DNA from: Cyanoderma ruficeps
Lineage: Eukaryota; Chordata; Aves; Passeriformes; Timaliidae
Assembly: GCA_008694505.1 (NCBI GenBank)
Contig: VZDJ01007753.1
Coordinates: 28,501,643-28,565,642, forward strand
Reading direction: 5' to 3'
DNA: 64,000 bases
Of this stretch, positions 26,901 to 40,489 are shown piece by piece. The notes below the pieces were generated by a model that was not told where the DNA came from, searched no databases, and was given only the letters and a program-made list of their open reading frames with translations. The translations under genes and the position numbers were made by a program. The first letter of the stretch is position 1. Each line of letters begins with the position of its first letter.

Positions 26901-27628
26901 GAATTTCTATTAACATGTGGTAGGGAGAAAGAAGGTTAAGGTAGACTGAAGATGGAGGGTATAACTCTGCCATGCCAACAACAAAATAGTCACTTAGAAA
27001 AGTTTTTGACAGGAGACTTAAAAGTGTTTTTAATTGGCTAAAATAATTCAGGGAAGCAGAGTTTGAGCACCCAAAAAATGCAGGGAAACAATAAGGAATG
27101 TGAGTGATAGAAAGTCCCTCTATTTATTTCAGTGGCAAACATACTCCTGCCCAGCTCACTGGCATGTCTAGTAGAAACATAAAATGTTAGACAAAATATG
27201 TGTGCCAAAACTGCAGGAGGCAAGACGAACCTCTGCAACCAGCAGAACAGAGAACTGCTCAATGTACTTACCCCAGAATAGAAAGTCTTCCTGGAACCTG
27301 ACATGAAGAAGTCCTGCTATACCATTGCACTGCTGTCTTCATAAAAAGCAGCAAGAATGGAAACATTTTACCCTCACAAAAGGGGATGAGAAGCAGAATT
27401 CCTGTGGGGTAAGGCATTTTATTTGTGTTATGTACAGAGTTAATATTAGGAATGTTAATAAATTACCTTTGGTGTCATCTCAGAAGACAGGGATGCTAAC
27501 TGCTGAGCTGCTGGCCCAACAGGGAAGTTAGGCTGAAGCACAAACCCCCACTTAGATATTACAGATATGGACTAAGTATCTAACCAGTACAAATGAGCAG
27601 GAGCACAAGAACAGATGCATGTTCTTGC
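17907..27628. other. Long unique noncoding block, no gene recognised
   Basis: Nearly 10 kb without a recognisable exon, RNA gene or young repeat. Frames reach 136 codons (plus strand, 18659-19069), but none shows a domain or coding-like composition. Two subregions differ from the background. About 20740-21320 is richer in C and G, with CT-rich strings of unknown origin. About 25620-25900 has several TTAAT/TAATT words and low stop-codon bias that could mark a conserved noncoding element. Neither can be settled from the sequence alone. Confidence 0.55.
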
Positions 27629-27786
27629 TTTTTTTTCTTTTAATTTTTTGTTTGTTTGGTTGGTTCGTTTGGGTTTTGGGTTCTTTTGGTGGTTTTTTTG
27701 TTTTTTTGGGGGAGTGTTTTTGTTTTGTTTTGGTTTGGTTTTTTTTGNNNNNNGTTGTTGTTGTTTTTGGTTTTTGGTTTTTTTCT
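27629..27786 (+). repeat. T/G low-complexity tract with 6-N gap
   Basis: About 158 bp made almost only of T and G (TTTGTTTGGTTGG-like and TTTTGG-like strings), interrupted by six undetermined bases at 27748-27753. The gap lies between a T8G string and a GTT array. Frames across it are artefacts of composition. The tract is strand-asymmetric (no A and few C on the plus strand) and probably longer in the real genome. Confidence 0.93.
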
Positions 27787-27788
27787 CT

Positions 27789-30700
27789 CGAAAGACTGTT
27801 GAAAAGCTATTCTACTTATCCCCAGCCTGCTGTTTATTGCCATTGTATGTGGTTTTGTGTTCTGTACCCTATTTCATACCCTGTTTAACAGACAAGTGAG
27901 AAACAGATGATGCAGAAACCAAAGCAGTAAATATATGTCCTCTAAATTTCTGAGGCTTCAGCAAGGTGTCCCAGACTGCAACAGTAGCTCTAAATGAGAA
28001 GGACAGTGGAGAAGTGAGGTTGGGAAAGGTAAAAAGGAAAGTGGAACCAAACCTCAGTTCAGTTTTTTTATTCTGTTATTCAGCAAGAACTGTTTGTAGT
28101 TAAAACATAACAACAGAAAATTCTTACTTGAACCGGCTAAATAACCCAGCTTAGGTCTATTTCCAAATGACAAGATGGAGAGTCCCCTCATGCTGTTCCA
28201 CAAAATAGCTTCTGAGCTCTCCTCTCCCCTCCCCTCCCCTCCTCTCCGCAGATTACCTTGGCCATGCCCTCTGTTTTTAAACAGGTCCCTCTCCAGCCCA
28301 CTGTTGGTCTGAAAACAAATGTTTGTTGAGGTAAAAATAAGAAAGGTGCTTGTTACTGTGACATACATCTCCCTTTCTTTTTCAATCCTGTTTTTGGTCA
28401 AACTGAGCACTAAACAAAAACCTGTTTTGAATTCTTTGGCTGTATTTTAACCCATGTCTGTAGCACAGTGAAGCACAGCTGACCCAGATTTTCATACATA
28501 TTTAGCCAACTTGGATTCTGTGGTGGCATCACTGCCTTGCCTCTGGATAGTAAACAAATTCAGGCACCCTGAGTTACACAGAGGTGTGAGACAGACCCAA
28601 CTTTGTTTTCTGAGGACTTCTTGGAACAAATGGCTTTCTTTAAAAGCATTCTTAAGGTTTAATTTTGAAAGTATAACCTATTTGCTTTATGTATTTAATG
28701 TTTAATATTGCTAAGCAGAATTTTAGCCTTATTTTTACTGTATTTATTTAGTAATGCCTATAAGACTAGTATCTCAACAGTAAAAATCAATAGCACTTCA
28801 CTATAGACGTGTAAAGACGATATAATGGCTCACAGTCTTTTCACACTAAACCAAAACACCTCTGAAATGTACCTTTGCCTCTAATGCAATACTTTCCAGC
28901 CTTTTTCAATAACCATATTTTCTGTACTGGGAATGTTGTGGCAAACGTTTTAGGATCAATTTAGTGGATGAAAAATAATAACAACTATTTTTCTACGTCA
29001 AAACATTTTGAAAAATGTGGACTATAGAACAAGTGCTGTTTTATGTCTAACCAAGCCTGAATTTTAAACCCCCTTTTCTGTTGTTTTGACATTTAAAATG
29101 GGCTAGAAATAGATCTGAAGGGGAAAAAAACAAACCACACAACAAAAAACCCTTCCATATTGCAAGCCCTATCAAAGAGATATTGCATTGCAATCTTGTG
29201 ATAAAGGCAATTTGGTCTGAGGATTTGCTGAGGTACTGGAGCCATTTGGAAAAGTTATTCTTTATTTTGAGCATTCTGAAATTTTTTAAAATATAGGCTG
29301 AAGTTTGTATTTCATGAAAAAACTCTCAAGCGATTGTTTAGAAGGCAAAACTTCCCAAAGCAGACAAAAAATTGCTCCTCAGGAACCATATGTTTGCCTA
29401 TATCTAACAAAAGAAATATATGAAAAACTCTGCAAAACAAAAGAATACTTAGTACCCCCTGCAGAGACTTTAATAATCACTTGCACAACTGAATGTGATC
29501 TTTATTTTACTGGTACTATCCTTTCATTACTGTCTTTGCTCATGCTGTCTGAAAATTTTTCATATTTCTGAAAAGAAATGTGATCACTATGATTTTATTT
29601 CTAGTGCCATGTTTCCTTTCTGCTGTGCCTTGTGGTATAGCAATAGGACAGTGCTGCTTGCCACTGCTTGGATCTGAGAGTCAGCCACCCATGCAGTGTC
29701 TGCAGCTGTGCAGAGCCCCATTGCTCAGTGTGTTCACTTCCATAATCCGATTTAACATGTAAATTTGGATGTAACAAAAACTTGTTCACTTACTGCACTT
29801 GGAACTGTACATATCAATTATCTGAAGGAATTTATTGCTTGAATTACCATCATCTTGAGCTATTCAGTAGGTCCAAGATGCAGACAGATTTTCCTGAGGG
29901 AGATGAAAAACAGATCTCTGATATAAAAGCAACCCACTGCTGAATTGCACATCTCTGCTTCAACACACAGAAAAAGCAGAGCTTTTCAAAGAAAAAAGCA
30001 GACAGAATTTGGAGTGCTGAGCACTTTATTTTCACTATCCTTAAGCTCGAAAATAGCATAATAAGGGAAAGATTCTATTACCTCATTTTCTCTTTGCAAT
30101 TCCTGGTATGTAATTTTCTTGCAGGTAATTTTTGCTTTCTGGGAATAATTGGAAAGAAAGTTAGCCTTGGTCTGTGAAAATGCATTTTTCTTTGCATTGA
30201 GAGACTCATTCAAGACTATGAAGAGTCAGAAAGACCTTTCCTTTCAAAGTAAGGGAGAAAAGGAAACAACATTGGAAGTCTGAGAGCTGCTCCTTCCAGC
30301 AAGCTCTTTCTTTGACTTTGCCATGTTGTGCAATCTGAGATCTCAGCTAGCACCTTCCTTTCTACTCTTCCCCTGGATTCATACATCTCTCCTCTGTATA
30401 CCAAAAAAATGCAAATGGTTTATTATCATTACCTTACACAATTCAAATATTTAAGATGAGACTGAGTTCCCAGCTTAGCATCACTTCTGCACGCTCTTAA
30501 AAGATGATCTGTGCTCAGATACAGGATCATGAGTTAGCCTCAGTTCTAGTAATTATTGCTAATGCTGTTAAGTCAATGGGAACCTCTAATGAGTTTCAAA
30601 GGACTTGGGGTCAGGATTTTTTGTGCATAGTAAATACAACGATGCATTAAGACACCCCTTAATTTTTGCTTTAAAACACTGACATTTGGAAAGGTCAGTC

Positions 30701-31526
30701 TGAAAGAATCTTTGGACTCATGATTAAGAGTAAGAAGAGCTAAAATAATAAATCATTATCTCACAAGGATCTTGCGGTATGCTTTAACATATTCAAAGTA
30801 AGATATTTACATTTTTCAAGGATGGTAAATGGAGAAATGAAATACCTCATATTGTTTGTGTTATATCTCTATGAACGTTTCCAGAGTGTTCTTACAGTTG
30901 TTGAGTTCCAAGTACAATGCCTTGATAGCTTTTGACCTCAGTGATTGGGAAAGAATGGTTCAGTCCTTCAGCTGGTACTTTTCTCTGACACATTTAAGGA
31001 GTTAGAACAGCCAAGAAAATTAGAAAACAAAATAGCTCAATGAGAACAGCAGGCAAAGACAGATCAGCTCTCACTACCTGTGATAAGATTTTCTAACATT
31101 TAAAATTCACTACTACAGTTGCTGTTCATTCAAGACCTCCCATTTAAAGTTTCAGCACTTAGTACACTAACGTGTCATGCTTAATTCTGTAAACTCCAGA
31201 AATAAGCTGATTTTGTTGCTGTTGTGGTACTGGGACATGCAGTTACTGTGCCCTGAGCTAGACAGCATATAAAAGCATGCACAGCTGGGTGAAAAAAACA
31301 ATTTGTCTTAGGTCAGTAAAAAGCACAAGAAAAGTGATAAAAATTCAGTCCCTGGAGGAATGCAAAAACTCCTGCAGTGAATAAAGTTGGCTTTCTTATA
31401 TAAATAATCAAAGGTGATAGACTCCACATCTGTGAACATCGCTGTGCAAGACAAACCAGATAAAGCAAAACCCATGTTTTACTGTGCAAAGGAGAGTAAA
31501 ATGACAAATTTTTACAACTTGCACAC
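27789..31526. other. Unique noncoding DNA
   Basis: AT-rich, with no exon or RNA gene recognised. A short CTCCC-type pyrimidine tract lies at 28217-28247. The longest frame, 118 codons on the minus strand at 28054-28410, spans that low-complexity tract and has no recognisable domain. Confidence 0.55.
28217..28247 (+). repeat. CT-rich (CTCCC-type) tract
   Basis: A 31-bp pure pyrimidine stretch built from CTCCC and CTCT units. It is short and imperfect. Confidence 0.85.
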
Positions 31527-31613
31527 GGTGTGATTCTTGAGCTGTCATGTGCAGGGCCAAGAGTTGGGCTCATTGATACTTTTGCATCCCTTCCAACTCA
31601 GGATTCTGTGATA
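31527..31613 (+). mobile_element. CR1 LINE, very short 3' tail
   Basis: The last 85-90 bp of a CR1 element: GGTGTGATTCTTGAGCTGTC, then GCAGGGCCAAGAGTTGGGCTC, CATCCCTTCCAACTCAGGA and a single terminal TTCTGTGA. This is the classic CR1 end in plus orientation. It differs from the fragment at 1-178 in its last 60 bp and so comes from another CR1 subfamily. The 5' limit is approximate. Confidence 0.85.
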
Positions 31614-31815
31614 GTTATACTCATTAGTTACTCCATCAATTCCATCTGTAACCAGAGTGAGTTTGCTGTTAGGGAGAAAACCTAGTCTCATCTTCAGCCT
31701 CGTGCCTGATGGATGCCTGGAAGTGAAGGTATAATGAAGGCATGAAAGTGGACTTAAACTTTTTGGGTAGCCACTAAAATCATATTTAATTAACTTTTAA
31801 CTATCTGTAACTTAG
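31614..31815. other. Unique spacer between CR1 tail and LTR
   Basis: No recognised element in these 200 bp. The spacing shows that the CR1 and the LTR inserted independently. Confidence 0.5.
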
Positions 31816-32430
31816 TGTCCTGGTTTTAGTTAGGATAAAGTTCGTTTTCTTTTTAGTAGCTAGTACAGTGCTGTGGTCTGGATGCAGTATGAGAATAATG
31901 TTGGTAACACACTGATTTGGTTATTTTTAAGCAGCCCTTACCCTCTATCAAGGGCTTTTCAGTGTCTCGTGCTCTTCCAGTAATGAGGTACACAAAAACC
32001 TGGGAGGGAGCCTGGCTAGGACAGGTGACCAAAGTGGCCAAAACAATGTTCCACACCACAGAACATCATGCTCAGAATATAAACTGGGGGGAGTCAGCCA
32101 GGAGCAGAATGGTGATTGTGGCTCAGGGACAGGCTGGTCATCAGTCAGCAGGTGGTGAACTGTTGTATTGTGCATCACTTGTTCTTTGGTTTTATGTCCC
32201 TCTCTCCCTCTCATTTTTATTATAATTATTGTTATGTTTGTTTCAGTCATAAAACTGTTCTTATCTTGATCCATGAATTCTGTTTTCTTTCCTGATTCTC
32301 CTCCCCATCTCCTTGGTGGGGCTGGGCAGGGAAAGGGGAGTGAGTGGGCAGCTGCAAGGTACTTACGGTACTTATTTGCCAGCTGAAATTGAGCCATGAC
32401 ACCATGACACAGCTGAATTGAACCATGACA
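31816..32430 (+). mobile_element. Solo LTR, ERVL-like avian endogenous retrovirus
   Basis: A 615-bp solo LTR of the same superfamily as 17330-17901 but a different subtype. It starts TGTCCTGGTTTTAGTTAGGA and includes AGTATGAGAATAATGTTGGT, a TATAAA box at 32078-32083 followed by CTGGGGGGAGTCAGCC, the TTGTGCATCACTTGTTCTTT string, a weak CATAAA polyadenylation signal near 32249, and a GATTCTCCTCCCCATC block. It ends in AACCATGACA. The last 50 bp are irregular: two copies of an AGCTGAA...CCATGACA end lie at 32381-32401 and 32411-32430, separated by a third ACCATGAC. No internal retroviral genes flank it. The flanks CTTAG and ATTGC do not form a target duplication, perhaps because of the tail rearrangement. 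Frames inside it, including the 149-codon minus-strand frame at 31948-32397, are by-products. Confidence 0.9.
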
Positions 32431-35400
32431 ATTGCCTATATCATTGTGGAAAGGGTGACCTTCTAGAGCAATAAACTGGATGCATTCCTACAAGTAAGCT
32501 CTGCCTGGTAATGAGCATGGCCTCTCAGCCAGGCTGAAGATTGCTGCGTTGCTGTGGGAACAGTGGATTACCACGGCTGGCTCTGGGAGGAGCGATTACC
32601 CAAAATATGTGACAGGGTTGTAAACAACTGAGATGTATGTTTTTCATGGAGCTGCAAGAACCAGTTGAAGGACTGATGATGCCAAATGCTGCATACGTGG
32701 AAGAAAATTTCCTTTGTCAGATGCAATCCAGTGACTTTTGACAAGTGGAAACAAGGGTGTGGTTTAGAAAGTGTTCTGACACACTCTTACCAGTTACATT
32801 CCAAAAAGTTGTTGTGGTGAAGGAGAAACTACTACAAAATTGGAGCAGACTTTCTAATAGTTAACATGGTACAGAGTCAGGGACTACCCTTGACTATAGA
32901 AAATAATGAACAATGTGTGTGCTGGCTCATAATATCATGCTAATAATATAATGAAAAATGAGTTAAAAGAGAAAATGAAAATTCTGAGGGTTTGTTTGCT
33001 GCTTAATCCAAGTATAACTTTCTTCCTGAGAATGCTGTAAAGTTCTTGCCACAGGGAAGTAACTGGAAGTCAAGGTATAGAAGATGGAATATCCTGCCAT
33101 CAAATGAAATTTGAAATCTTAAGCAACTCCATGATGAAAATAAATGTTTAAAATCATCAAAGACAAATATATTAAATAAGAGAAAGTAAAACTTGTGGAA
33201 TCTCAGAATATAAATAGCTACTCAGAACTGACCAAAAATGAAAAAATGTAAACACAGATGCAAGAAAACTGATAAATATCAATTGGACCTCAGAGTGAAT
33301 TGCACCTATGTCTGGGTACAGCACTGCGGAATTATTCACCTGTTCTAAAGTTCATTTTCTGCTACTCCCTTTCATCTAAGCCCTGTTCATCCCTCATGTA
33401 TCATCAGACAGAAGTTGCATCTGAAAAAGGAGCTTTCTGTTTAAGAAGGTGCTGCGCCTTATGCTAAAAAGTCTTGAATTGGTCCCTGTAGACCACTGGA
33501 AAATTTCTCTATCAACTACTGAGTACACTTCTACTTATTTTCTTTAATACTTCTTCTTGGAACATCTATGTTCACCATAACTGATGGTCCCCGGCATCTC
33601 TTCTGAAGTTACTACTGTCAGATGAGATATTTAATTGGGGGAAAAGTGTATTTTTGGATCTTTCCTAGCTTATGGCTCATGAGACCCATATTTACCTTAT
33701 TCACTGACCTACATGTTATAAGAACCAAATTCAGAACTATAATTTTTGACAGTGTAAAAATGTATTTTGTTACAGCTGGTCCAGGCAAACTTGGCATATA
33801 GTGAGACTTTTTATTATGGAGACAGCATCACTTGTCATCAATGTAACTGAGAGAAGTGTCAGCCTTTACCTCTTAACCAGTGCAATAGTAAAATTAAACA
33901 TTTATCATAAAGGCTAATTCAAGTTAAAAAAAATCTGACTTGCTGCATTATTTGCCCTACTGCTATTGTAATTCAGTGGGTCTATCAAGTGTGACTGTTT
34001 TGCAACACTAGGAGGGAGTAGCTCACAACAACTGCACCTTTGTCAGATAAAACTCTTAGATAAAGCTCCAGCTTCAGTGAGCACAGGATGGATCACAGAT
34101 GGCTTATGGAAGTGCTCAAAAACACACACTGAGTCCTGTCAGATGATCACTTCTTCTGCGAGCAACCTGACATCCACCTCGGCCGGGCAGCTGGATGCCT
34201 GCATGTGTCACAGCTCACCAACAGGTGCCCACCACGTGTCACACACCTCATGCAGTTGCTCTTGCCTGTGATGCTGGTGTGTCAGTGGCACTGGATGATC
34301 AGGGAGCAAATAAGCATCTGGTCAGATGAGATGCCTTCCAGTACCAGAATAAATCCATATTTTGGTGTAATACAGGAAAGCTCCAAGTTAAAGGAGAGAA
34401 TAGGCACATACCATCCTTCCATTTACATTACTGATCCTATTTCATACAACCAGTGAGTAAGATCATAGTCTTTGAGAGCCTAAACCATTGAAGACAACCC
34501 CCACTTCCAACTGCAGTTCCCATTTAATCTCTCTTCACTAACCAGTTCAGGTTGGTGTGGGTTGAGTTTGATTCATGAAGTTCAACAGCAGAGAACCTTG
34601 CTTTCGACATACAGTTGTGATGTTAGAATCAGTCAGGCAAATGTAATTCATTGGTTCCCACTAAAGCTAACACAGCTGCACAACAAGACCTGGAAGCATA
34701 ATTGAGACCATTATCTCTTGTTCTGTTGAATGAAAAAGCAATGCTCTCCAACCTAAACTGTGTCTATTCTGCTCAGAGCCAGCATTGTCACCCAAATATC
34801 CACCTGTCCAGTCCTGTCCTAGTCCTTGAGTGCTGTGACTCTAACTCAGTCATATAGAAACTGGGCATAGGTGACTTCACCATTTCTGTTTACATAAATC
34901 TGTGGGCATTTCTAATGAGTTTATGCTCCAGCTGGTCTGTAAACTAAGTCACACAAGGCCAAGCAAGTTGTCATGACATCAGGCTATATTTGATCACACA
35001 ACATACAAGGGGATCAGACAGAGTTTAATTTTAAAAGTCTTGGCACAGAGTCCTGTAAAACATCTAAATGGTTATAATGTATTCATTGTTTAAATCCTTT
35101 GAAAGGGAATTTTTACAGCCTGCACAAAAAGCCAATTAAAGGATAAAATGAACCCAAAAGTCAAAACTATGATGATGGTGAAATTACCTTTCTAGTTCAG
35201 AAAAACAGCTCAGTGTTTTGAGGACTGTCAAAGAGCCATTTTGAGGGGCCATGGAATCATGCCTGAATGTCCTTTTGACAGCCTACAAACACCAAGGGAG
35301 TGATGTATTTTCTCTAGCAGGAAAACAGAGAAAAATTATAACTTAATCCTTCTTGTTTTTGTCCTTCAGATAGAAATGATAAAGTAGACATTATTCTGAA

Positions 35401-38400
35401 GTTACAAGAAGCAGTGAGGCTGAAATTCATTCTGCTAAAACAAAGATTTTTAAGGAAGCAAGATCTAATCTAAAAGAGTCACTTTATAAAAACAAGACTT
35501 CACAACTCTGAATAAAATTTATTAAACAAATATAATTTTCTACACACAAGCTTGTCATACCTGGAAACTTTATTGTGCGGGCAGGTTGAACAATCAAACA
35601 TGCATGAGTTTGCTTTGAGCTCAGATGTCTCTTTACACATCTAAATGATTGTAAAATATGTGTCCTAGGACATACTATTGAACAGAGAAACTCTTTATAT
35701 CAAGATGCCAAAAATGCATACTGAAATTCTTGTTGAAGAAAAATCAGTGGTGTTTCCCCCACTGGCTTCTACCCTGATAGAAATTCATTTTTAGATCTTT
35801 TTCAAATCATCATCTGAAAGGATGCTTAGAATGTTCTCTTGGAAGAGTCTGTACCATGCCACTTTCAACTGGGTTGCTAAGAATCAGCTCAATTTTTGCT
35901 TTTTTCAAGTGGCTGATTAGAGCATTTGTACCTGAAGGGGAGACTGATGATTATGGTCTGAAGTGGGATTTTTTTTCACAGGCAACAAGCTCTGCACCAT
36001 ATGTTTTAGAAGACCAATATGTACTTTTCCCTGCAAAGTGGCATGCACAGCCTTGCACAATGAGCAAAAGAATATAAAATACTTCGTTTCTTTATGTTTG
36101 TTATTCTGATTTCCACCTTCTAACAATTCTTTTCATTCCTACTGTGTGAGCAAACCATCATTTACAGGTGACCTCTAACAAACTAAACATAATACACTAC
36201 TGATTTTCAGATACCTGAAACCATTAAAGAGACACTCACAAGAGCTTATTTCTAAAGAGTTTGTAGCTATATCCACACAAGATTTTTAACAGTGATAATA
36301 GGTCAGCTTTTACATGCCTGGCTGCCTAGTACAAGCTATAGCCTTATGGGCTGTACAGTGCATCAAAGTACCTGAAGAGAGGGATCAGCAAAGTCGGTGT
36401 CCTGGAGGGGTGACCGCTGATGGAAAACACTCAAGAGACAAATAAGCTTATCTTGTCACACCATTCTCAATGACAGAACTTCCTTAAGCAGTGAAAAGGC
36501 ACTCTTTCTGACTTTAAATAGCTATGTTAATTATGTTTTACCTCTTCCAGTTATTTATTAGTGCTGGCAAGGTGTTCATCGCTGTCCCTATTGACTGCCT
36601 AGGAGCAAACAAAGCACTCATCTCCTTTGAGAAATCAGCCAAGTTCATTTACATCATCTTCACTGACTTCATAATCATATTCCTGACTGCATGAAGCAAA
36701 TACAGGAGCCTTCACGCAGCTGCTTCTAGTGGTAGAGCTGTGAAGACAAGTGCATCCCCTGGAGAGGGAATACTGGGGTGCTCCTACCTCCACTAACAGA
36801 GTTATTGAAGGAGCTGTTAATTGTAGAGTCATGCATCAAATATTCTGCCTACTCAAAAAATTATCTACTGCTTCTGGTCTCAGAACTTGTTGCTTCACAC
36901 TCTTGTTTTGATGTGGGTTTGGGATTCTGTACAGGCAGACAGAGCATGGCTCTCTGTATCTGCTGTAAGAAGTGCCCCTAAACATGAGGTGATGGATCAC
37001 CTGAAAATTATGAGTCATCAAATCAGCAATTTTGGCATTCTCTTCAGATAAGCTTTCATAATTGGATTTGTCCCAAAAAGGATGATTAGACAGCATGTGG
37101 AATAATCCTGAATTAATGGGCAAGTCCTTGGTGTCTGTTGAACACTTTTGCATATGGCTTGAGAGGAAAAAAATCACATGGAACACAAATTTCCCTGCAG
37201 GTTTTTAAAATAGTGGATGATATTAATTACATTGTTTTGTAATACATGTTTTGATCAGAATGAATCCTTTCATGAAATGCTCTGCATTAAGAATTTTAGG
37301 AGGGTATGTTGTTGACATAGAGTGCAAGCTGTTGTTTATCAAGAAAACCCAAAAGGATGTTTGCGTGGGATAGAATGAAATGCTCTGTCTCTCAGTCTAC
37401 TGTTTCAGGTCTGTATTTCCTTCAGAAGCAGGTGTAGGATGAAAGAATCTTTTCTTCATTTTGGAAAGCAAAAGAACAAAGTTATAGCGTACCATTTACC
37501 TAAATGTTATGACTAATGGTATTTACAAAGTTATGTTGTGCCAATGCCACATTTTTTTATTCTGAGACAATCTTTTAGTCATGAATAACCCTATATTTGG
37601 TTGATTCATTTTGTCTTGCAATTAAATGTGTGTATGTTTTGATCTTTAAAGATGAACATTGGATATTATGCCAAGAAGTAATTGAATTATTTTTCATGTA
37701 TTATGTTTTTGCAATTCAGATGTATTTAGCTAAATAGACTTAGTCTTGTTCTCTAATGGACTTAATTTCATTTGGTTTTTAATGATTCTACTATCTCCTT
37801 GATAGTGTGAGATGTCTCCTTTTAGGAGGCCAAACACTGAGATTAAAATATCATATTCTGGTTCTTAGGAAATAATCACCTGTAGGACTGAGAAACATGT
37901 AACCTCATGTAACCTTCATTTTTAAGGTTGTTTTTAACATTTTTAATCACTTGTCACTACTTCTACTTAAAGCTTCAGCAAGCATCTGTCAAAGTACTCA
38001 CAGTCAGGTCATCTGTTACAGTAACTTGGCATGGCTGTATCAGAGCAATAAATATGCTCTTTTTCACCAACCCCAGATCTGCATCAGATCTTGTCATTTT
38101 GTCATACTAAATCTTTGCTGCAGTTCATGCATTATTTCTATTGAAGTCAACTACTTAATATCCAAGTTTTATGTTCTAAACATCCTTCATCTGGATCCAT
38201 TCTCTAAGCTTTCAGGTGTATTGTGTAGCTGCAGCATCTCTGGACCACTTCCTCTTTTTAGAGATGTGTTATGACATCCCACAGTGCAGCTCAGTCCAAA
38301 TCATGACCCATGTGTACATATTTCTTATAAAAGCAAACATCATATTAGAGTGATCTTTTTCATATTTTTTTTTTGTTTCCCAATCCTTTCTTTCCTTTAC

Positions 38401-39494
38401 CTTTACCCACTCATTAATGGGCACAAATTATATAAACACACATGGTATTTATGATTTCATGGGGAAATACTGCTAGACCTTATTGGTTTTTGAGAGAGTC
38501 TGACTTTGAACTAACACCAAGTCAGAACCTCAGAAAGGTAAGCAAATTGTTTAGACCCTCCAAATACTTTACATATAGAAAAATGAAGTGGAGTTAAGTG
38601 TTCCTAAGGAAATTGGGAAGAAATGCAAAATATCTGGGCACCTCAGATGAAAGGAAGCCTGCTGAAGGTCCAGTGAAAACTTAAATCCACAGCTCCCAAG
38701 TGATTGTATTTTCTCTTTTTTTTTTAACTGAAGTTATTTTAGCTGCTGCAAGTTCTTTTGTGATTGTAACTGCATCACCATAGCTATAACTGCATCAATT
38801 CATGCACTGTTGCATGAGACTTATCTGAAATGCCTTCCTTCCCTGTTACTACAGAGGAAGCCTGAAAGAAGGAGTTACAGAGCTTAAATGTTTTTTTCTT
38901 TTGCATCAACTTCTGCTTGGCCATCTGTGAATGAAGATCTCACTGGACTACACACTTAACTAACCCTTACACCCTTCCTCTGTTCTTTCGTTTAGCTTCA
39001 CCTTTTACAGGTTACAGTGGATGGGACCCATCTGGGCCATGGAAAGATAAATATCTCGCTGTCCCTTAATGCCCAAAGCACTGAGGTTGTTTCAGCCTGA
39101 GCATGTTTCCAGTCTATCTGTAGCATTATGTAATGGTCCTCATTTAAAGACAAAGTTGACAACTACTATTTGAAAAATATTGCTTCATGCTGTCAAGTGA
39201 ATGTCACCTATGCTATTAAATAGAGTAAATAAATAAATGGAACCAAGAAACTAAGGAAATGCTTAGTTTAAAAATTCTGTATTTACAGACATCCCCCTGG
39301 ATCGCTGATGAACTTTTCACAGCCTTTGAAAACCATCAATTAATGCATGGCACATCCGTTTGAGATGAAAAAAAAGGCCAGAATGCTTGTGGCCATTGTG
39401 GGTACAGAATGTCATGTGGCTGTTTTTCATCAGTGATAAAGAATTCTGACAAGTGAAGAAAGAAATGGTTGAAAACCAAGGCATTTCCTCAGAA
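32431..39494. other. Unique noncoding DNA, no gene recognised
   Basis: AT-rich sequence with no exon, RNA gene or repeat family I can name. A patch at about 34100-34330 is more GC-rich, with two overlapping plus-strand frames of 64 and 83 codons that match nothing I know. Minus-strand frames near 36836-37186 (116 codons) look random. Confidence 0.55.
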
Positions 39495-39532
39495 GTGTGT
39501 GTGTACACACGCACACACATACACACACACAC
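39495..39532 (+). repeat. (GT)n to (AC)n switch tract
   Basis: Thirty-eight bases of almost perfect alternating purine and pyrimidine: GTGTGTGTGT followed by ACACACGCACACAC and further CA units. The GT half is complementary to the AC half, so the strand can fold on itself. Alternating GT/AC is also the classic Z-DNA-prone sequence. Confidence 0.92.
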
Positions 39533-40489
39533 TGCTCTTTTATCTTTTCTGGCTTGCTGTGGATTTTGTGCTACTCCAAACTTCTGAGGAAGTACTTCTA
39601 AGAGAGTTGCATTCTTTTGTTCTTTCTCTTTCATTATTGATGTCAGCAGTTTTTTAAACCCCACATTATCAAAATGATATTAGAGAGAAAGTCTGGCATA
39701 ATTAAATGCTGTATAACAAGTTTTCTCATTCTTATTTCATTTGCTAATGCTGCTTTTGAGAGCTATTCACTCTAACAGAGAGAGAAAAATCAAACTGCAG
39801 AAAAAAACAGACCAGACACCTTCTCTTTCTTCAGAGGTGAACAGAATAATCATCTACTTTGAAGTACTGCAGGTGAAACAAAAGGAAACTTGTTTAAATA
39901 TGCTTGTCAGTTTTGATTAGTTAATGGCTTTTTTCTTCACACAATATATATTATCCTAAATATTTATCATGCTATAAGTTTGAGGGCAACAAAACACTAA
40001 TGAAGTATAGATCTTGAAAGAAGCAGCAGTCTTTTGAATTTGCTTATGAAATATTTAAGAAAATACTAGGGAAAAGTCTTGAAAATTTTCCCTGTTTTTT
40101 TTGTACTTAACTGTTTGGAAACCAACTAGAATCCAAGATCTCACAGTGTCCCACACCCATGGGAGCTAGCAATTCAGTGTCTGATACACTAGAACTGTTA
40201 GCAAAGGCTCAGCAAGGACAAGTGCTTTTTTCAAGACATACTTGTTTCAAATCCCCTGACTTTTCTTTTGGGATGAATAGCTTTGTCTGTACTATAAATA
40301 AGGTGGAAACTGCCCCAATTATCTGAAAAACTTTGGTGAAAGATCTTTACTGACTTTAGAGACTGTGAGTTCTCTCAGAGCATTTCATATTTATCTGGAG
40401 TAGGAAAAAAAGGAAAGAAGAACAACACTAGATTGTCTTACCTTCTGAGAAGGAACAGACTTGATTGTGAAGAGTTTAGAGTATATCAG
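39533..40489. other. Unique noncoding DNA
   Basis: No gene or repeat recognised between the dinucleotide tract and the 22-bp duplication. Confidence 0.5.

Noticed and set aside
31948..32397. Longest frame in the window, 149 codons on the minus strand
   Set aside because: It lies antisense within a solo LTR and reflects that element's composition.
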